In this document: positions 58,950-64,000 of the stretch, piece by piece
Layout: every line of letters starts with the position of its first letter
How positions within the stretch are numbered: the first letter of the stretch is position 1
Notes under the pieces: generated by a model
What the model was told of the DNA's origin: nothing
Database searches by the model: none
The model's input: the letters and a program-made list of their open reading frames with translations, nothing else
Position numbers and translations under genes: made by a program
NCBI GenBank assembly: GCA_009760855.2
Contig: WPIO01000037.1
Span: 852,501 to 916,500, forward strand
From: Cristatella mucedo
Taxonomy: Eukaryota; Bryozoa; Phylactolaemata; Cristatellidae
DNA length: 64,000 nt
Direction: 5' to 3'

Positions 58950-61900
58950 GTTCCTTTGCGGCAGCAGTAGCTGTAGTACTGATAGAGCAGACTGCTATAA
59001 AATGACTTGCTGCAAAATAAGACCTTTGGGCCGGCAGCCTCCCGTGGAAAAACAATCCAGTAATAGTAGTGGATTTTCTGAGTATATGCGAGGCCTGAGT
59101 ATCGTCTAGGTTAGCAAACGGCAGTTCAGAATGAACGAGTTATGTGGATAGTACCATTCCCAGAACGAATAGCAGACATGCGAAGCAAAGCTGCTTACTC
59201 GGCCTGACAGACATGCATCAACGCAGAATTAGCCACTGCAAGCCACAACTTACAGATTTTGTAGGAATTTTCTTTCCCCCTTAAGAAAGAAGGAAGTGCA
59301 TTCCAAGAAGCGGGCGAAGGGAGAGGTAACTTACATTCGCTGGCAAACGAAAGAATACCTTATGAGCCACGTGCATCCGGCCACGAGCTAATATGTCCTG
59401 CCATCACCGGTGCTTGCGAAGAGGCAACCGCCTGCAGACCGACATCGGGCACATGCGCACGCACATACCAGACCAGCATGTACACTGGCTTGACGAAATC
59501 GAGTTCACGAAGTGCCAATTTTTCTTCCCCGAGAAGCTGTCCTGTCCTGATGTCAACTAGCCACTGTCATCAGCCGACACGCGAGCACGGTGGTTCTCGA
59601 GCGTGGCGATAAGAGAATGCTTCGGCGAAATCTCGCGCGCTAATACATCGGGAGCCTATGGCGAAGATAAGCTACGCGGGCACTCCAGACTCGGGCTTAG
59701 CATTAGCTGGCGTGCTCTGCTGTCGCTGAGCACGTGGGGGGGAGCTAACGCTCAGACAGGTAAGCATCCGTGAAACAACGCATTTGCAAGCCGCAGCAGC
59801 TTCCCAGCCAGCCCTGCGAGGCACGACGTGCGTGCAAGGGCATGTCGTGCCTAATTTACATCGACTAGCACCCTCCAGTGGGCACTTCCGCTCCACACGC
59901 TGCCAATCTATTGCAATTGATGTGCTCCCGAGTGGCCCGTCAAAGCATAGGGTATAAGCCACCACCCTTTTCTGGAGCTCTTCTGATCTGTCCTGCGGCA
60001 CTTATTCGAGTCGGCCGAGAAAGTAGATTAGCTTTGCACAAAATGTAGGACCTGACGAGCTGGTTGCTCTATCTGCGATAGGCTACTTTTATTTCGCTTT
60101 ATGACATCGCGAAACAAAAGAAAATATCAAACCCTGCTAGATTGGGATTAATCAATTTAACTAAGTTTATCTGAACATCCAGACAGTTAAGACTGGTTTT
60201 CTCGCGAATTAAACGTTAAATAGACAGTACAGTGTATTTTAGCTGCGACCGCACAATACAATTGACACGTGAAAATGTTAAAATAGCGAGACAGGACGTA
60301 TTTGTGAGCGAATCAGTGCCGTGTAAGTCGCGTTCGCACCATGAGTTGATCTAGTGCCTTTTACTGTTCCTCGGCGATTTCGGAGGCTATGTCATCACTG
60401 ATAAGCACAGGACATGGTAAATCCAAGACGCTTGAAATGACGTCCAAAACGAAAGCTATGCCTCAGCCTTCGGCAGTTTGTCAAGTCCTCGGAAAACCAA
60501 TCACGGCATCGAGGCAGGTGAGAAATACTCGAAAGCGAAACGACGGTCCGTCCGCAGTACGACAGGTGCCCTCGAGACTTGCACACTACACCGACCGTCA
60601 GCTGCGAACGACTGGACGACCGTAACGAGGCGTCGAAGCGTCGTTCGTAGCAATCAGACTGCAATTCGGCTTGCTCGTCAGAGCTCAACAGAGAAGCGAG
60701 CGAACCGTCTCAGCAGCAGTCGAGCGTCCGGCGGCGAGCCTTCCGGCGAAATTCCCACGTTGCTCGTCTTCCTAGCACATCACTCTTGAAGTGCCACTGC
60801 ACTTTGATACAAATAGTAACGGGGCACAAACGTGCCTTGATCAACGAGAGGCCACTGCTCAGGTCTTTTCCCGTTTCCGACCAGCTTGCTGCAGATTCCC
60901 TATCAGGATTTGTTGTCTGATCATACTGTCTGTGTCTGTGGCATCTGCTGTTGTGATTATCGGAGCGCCTTGAAACATATGTACATGCCTCCCCTGTGGC
61001 CACTAGTTAAGCCATTGACGCGCAGCATCATGCCCCTAATGCATGTTGTATTTCGTGCCGTCTGCTGCGATTGATCGAGCTCTCATATATGTACACTTTG
61101 ATAGTAATAAAGCAAGAGTCTCGTTTACCGTTCACGTTCACGCCCCGCCCCCTATCCGCTGTATCTCCGTGAGACTCCCACAAGAGCTGCCACCACCTGA
61201 GCCACTGCTATTTAACAGTCGCAGATACGAGAATTGCCGGCAACTTTGGCGGCCTCATTCAGATCGGAGATTGCCACCTGTCGAGAGAAGCAGACAGCTC
61301 CAGCAGCTTCAGAAACCAACACCAGCAAGCACCGGAGCAGATACGCCAGCCCATCCCCCCACGCACTAGTACACTCCAAGACTGACAACACAGCGGTCTC
61401 TCAAATTTAATGCTCAAGTAAACAAGATGAAATTAACATGCAGGCAGTAATTTTTTTATTGAAGCACAGGACAAACAAAACCTGATGACTGCCGCGGGAT
61501 TGAGAACGAAAAAAGGATTTTCTTTTTTTTTCGAACGGAAGCGATCGCTCAACGTTTGGCTTGCTGGGCCAACAGTCTGTCAATCGACCTAATTCGAGCA
61601 ACTGAAGCACTCTGTATGAGGATAATATCGGGTACACAGCAACGAACTTAAAACGCAAGCTACCATTCTCGTTGGAATTTTAACTGCTTTGTCTTGCTAC
61701 ACTGCAACAGTGGATTTCGGTCAGACGAACATAGTCCGCACGTGCACGCCAGCTACGATGCATGCATGCACGCACTTTCGATGCACGGTTATGATGGTGC
61801 AATAGAATGCAGATTGTAAAGTTTCGCCACCGTGGTCTGTTGGTGAGACAAGTAAAACAAGCACTTTTGCCCAACCGCTGGCGCAGACTTCCTAACAAGG

Positions 61901-62580
61901 CACCAATGCACTAGAAATTGCTTAACTTTCGCCCCACCTGATATGATCAAGCAGCCGAGTTTGACCACATTATATCCGACAAGTACGAGCGGGAGGCGGT
62001 TGGAAGGGAGCGAGCCATCGCGGCCACCGACGATAGAGAATTTGGTCCTGGTTCATTTTGCTAAGTAAAGTTAAGGCCGAAGAATTGAAAAAGCGTACGT
62101 AGACGACATTCGGTCGCGTTTAGTCAAACGTCGCATAGTTTAATACTATCTTAACCTAAGCGACAACACATAGAACACTGAAGCGGGTTCAAAGAGACCA
62201 TCTCATTAAACCATCAAACGCCATACGTCGAAATGACCCATAAACCGGCAGTAGCATCGTAAACTTCGCTGGGCCATAAACTGGCCTCAGCGGGCATAAC
62301 AAGGCCATAAACGTCATCCGCGAATAAATTACCAATATCATAAATCAGCCAAACGGCTCACTTTCCTGTCACTGGAGTCTATCCGGGGCTCGCTTTTTAC
62401 TGATACGTAAAATTTTCTTAATGGCGCGGTTTTCGTAATTGTGCCGCCACAATTTAAAATAATACGCTTTTTTGGCTCATGTAAATTGGCGTCGATGCGA
62501 GAAATCTTCGGATAAATAGTTGTTGCTAACATGTGCTTTATGCGGATACGTACTGCTAATGCATTGCACATTACAAAAAA
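58950..62580. other. 3.6 kb without a recognised gene or element
   Basis: Frames such as 60389-60625, 60478-60789 and 61043-61369 (proline/arginine-rich end) have no identifiable domain. No LINE, SINE or LTR similarity to the rest of the window was noticed. Confidence 0.4.
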
Positions 62581-62660
62581 TGCATTGGCGGAGCAAGGGG
62601 GTGTGCTCAGGCGGCAGTTGGCCCCCTGAGCAGAGTTATGGACCTGGGAAACCCGTATAT
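62581..62660 (+). mobile_element. Possible MITE end
   Basis: CATTGGCGGAGCAAGGGGG resembles the start of the MITE at 35286 (CAGTGGCGGAGCCAGGGGGG). The other end was not found. Confidence 0.3.
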
Positions 62661-64000
62661 CTATGCCCTCCGACCGGCACTTACGATGAAATTACGTCCC
62701 ACTTCCCACTTCCGGCAGATGACCATTCGCACAGAGTGCATGTCGTATATAAACACTACCATTGTTCGCTATAATTTATGCTAGCTTGCAGATCTTGCCC
62801 CCTCCGTGAATATTCCGGCTCCGTCCCAGCGAAAATGTATCGCTGCTTCCGAACCGAGAATAGTTTGCTTCTTATCTTTCGAATATCTGCGCTCTGGTTG
62901 TCAGAAACAATTGGCCTGCTTGAGGCCAATTGCTATAGGGTTCGGGTCGAGTCTCAACTCGACGAGTGGCGAATCTTCGAGCAATTAATCTGTTCGACCA
63001 CTGCATTGACAGATCTAGAGAGGATATAGCTGCAGCTCGTACGCTATAATGACACTCGCTGCTTTAATGCCGCTCTGCTCACCAATAACAGTAACAGCTC
63101 TTCCATTTTTGTTAGCAAGTACAGCAGAAAAAAGCTGGAAAATCTAGTACCATCGGAGTAGCAGCGACTTGCATGAAGGTCACACAGCGAGTCGGTGCAG
63201 CACAGCTCTCCAGCAAAGCCCGGGCGGGGCCCGAGACATGGCGTCAATGCCAGGTGCAGCATACCGCAGTCTCCGAAAGCTTGACCCCGGGAAGATATAT
63301 CCTGTTCTCGTGCTCCGTGTTGGTAATCTCCGGTAGCTTCCACTCCTCGAACATCTCCGTAAGCGTGAAATGGCGAGCGTCTTTTGAAATGCCGACCGTT
63401 CGCCTCCCGTTCGCAGCCTGTCACTTTCGATACGGAGGAGGCCCTAAAGAAGTCGGCAGTTAGGAAGCACGACGCTGGCAAAATCGGACAAACGCCGGTG
63501 GCAGCTCGGTGAGCATCGCGGTGACCAACCTGTCTTGCCAAGTCCGTGCCAGCGGCAGCATCAGCACTGCAGCAGATACTAGCGCGAAACGAGGCCGCCG
63601 TTAGGCGCCGAATAAGAAATGAGAAGCCTGAAAAAAATCACCGATGTAGCCTTAAATTTAGATATCAGCTGAACTTTGACCTTGCTAAGGTCAGTCAATC
63701 TTCGGGGCGCCCCTTGCAGGGCAGGCCTGTCTCTGCGGAAGCTGTACTTTGGTAGTCGGTTACTTCCTGCTCACGCTGGAAATAAAAGCTCTTACAATGC
63801 TTAACTGGATCATAGAAAATCAAACTCTTTGTGTGGCCTATCTAGTATCATTCTCGATGCCAAAATCGTGTGCTCTTAGTGCTCTGCACTGCCACAATTA
63901 TTTCCACCATCGTCACGAGCGACCGAAATAAACTGCAAAACTCTTGTGGCTTCTGAGCTAGTCGCATGGCGAATATAATAGCTCCCAGAATACCGTGAAT
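62661..64000. other. No supported gene
   Basis: The 165-codon minus frame 63541-63044 overlaps a 96-codon plus frame and neither has a motif. Unassigned to the end of the window. Confidence 0.4.

Noticed and set aside
61043..61369. Proline/arginine-rich 108-codon ORF that could be a retroelement polyprotein end
   Set aside because: No conserved motif and no adjacent pol domains.
63044..63541. 165-codon minus-strand ORF
   Set aside because: No recognisable domain. Another frame of the same strand looks equally protein-like over 46 codons, and a plus-strand frame overlaps.

Overview
The window looks like nuclear DNA from a repeat-rich metazoan, most likely an invertebrate. It contains many decayed non-LTR retrotransposons with L2/CR1-type reverse transcriptase, two tRNA-derived SINE families, solo LTRs, a hAT-type DNA transposon, fold-back elements and very long CT, CA, TA and CTGT microsatellites. 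There are no bacterial operons, ribosome binding sites or CRISPR arrays. I cannot name the species. I found no convincing intact host protein-coding gene. The one weak candidate is a 53-codon ORF (15415-15576) about 100 bp downstream of a TATA-like box. Long ORFs elsewhere are transposon remnants, microsatellite read-through or chance frames in GC-rich DNA.

Layout. 1-7 kb: LINE B tail, tRNA-SINE 1, SINE 2, and a LINE C copy split by a solo LTR. 7-9 kb: mostly unassigned DNA holding a short element that closely resembles the horizontally transferred SPIN ('Space Invader') hAT transposon (8627-8809). 9.7-10.7 kb: an in-frame LINE B/LINE A chimera. 10.7-15.6 kb: quiet DNA with hairpins, one unclassified repeat (called R1 here) and the 53-codon ORF. 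15.6-25.9 kb: LINE B and LINE A copies, including the longest RT ORF (18737-20176, minus), plus nested palindromes around TA tracts. 26-35.5 kb: an R1 fold-back, head-to-head LINE A pairs, a 12-copy 48-bp minisatellite and a MITE. 36-43 kb: microsatellites, LINE E carrying a SINE 1, a solo LTR with a perfect 5-bp target duplication, and LINE B. 44.7-55.5 kb: almost continuous LINE debris, including the only LINE A copy retaining an endonuclease domain (46838-49255). 56-64 kb: one SINE 1, a second solo LTR, then mainly unassigned sequence.

How the elements relate. LINE families A-E are names given here by comparing copies within the window; all share the L2-like order endonuclease, RT, then a conserved 3' tail. 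LINE A, C and E and SINE 2 end in a similar tail (a sequence like GAGATTAAGTTCTCTTAGGGCGCTATACAAATG followed by ATT repeats; only its short parts are quoted in entries), which suggests SINE 2 borrows LINE machinery. LINE B ends differently, in a TTACAGACGGAGATAC-type end plus short ACATT/GCATT repeats. All element boundaries are approximate unless a target duplication or terminal repeat is cited.
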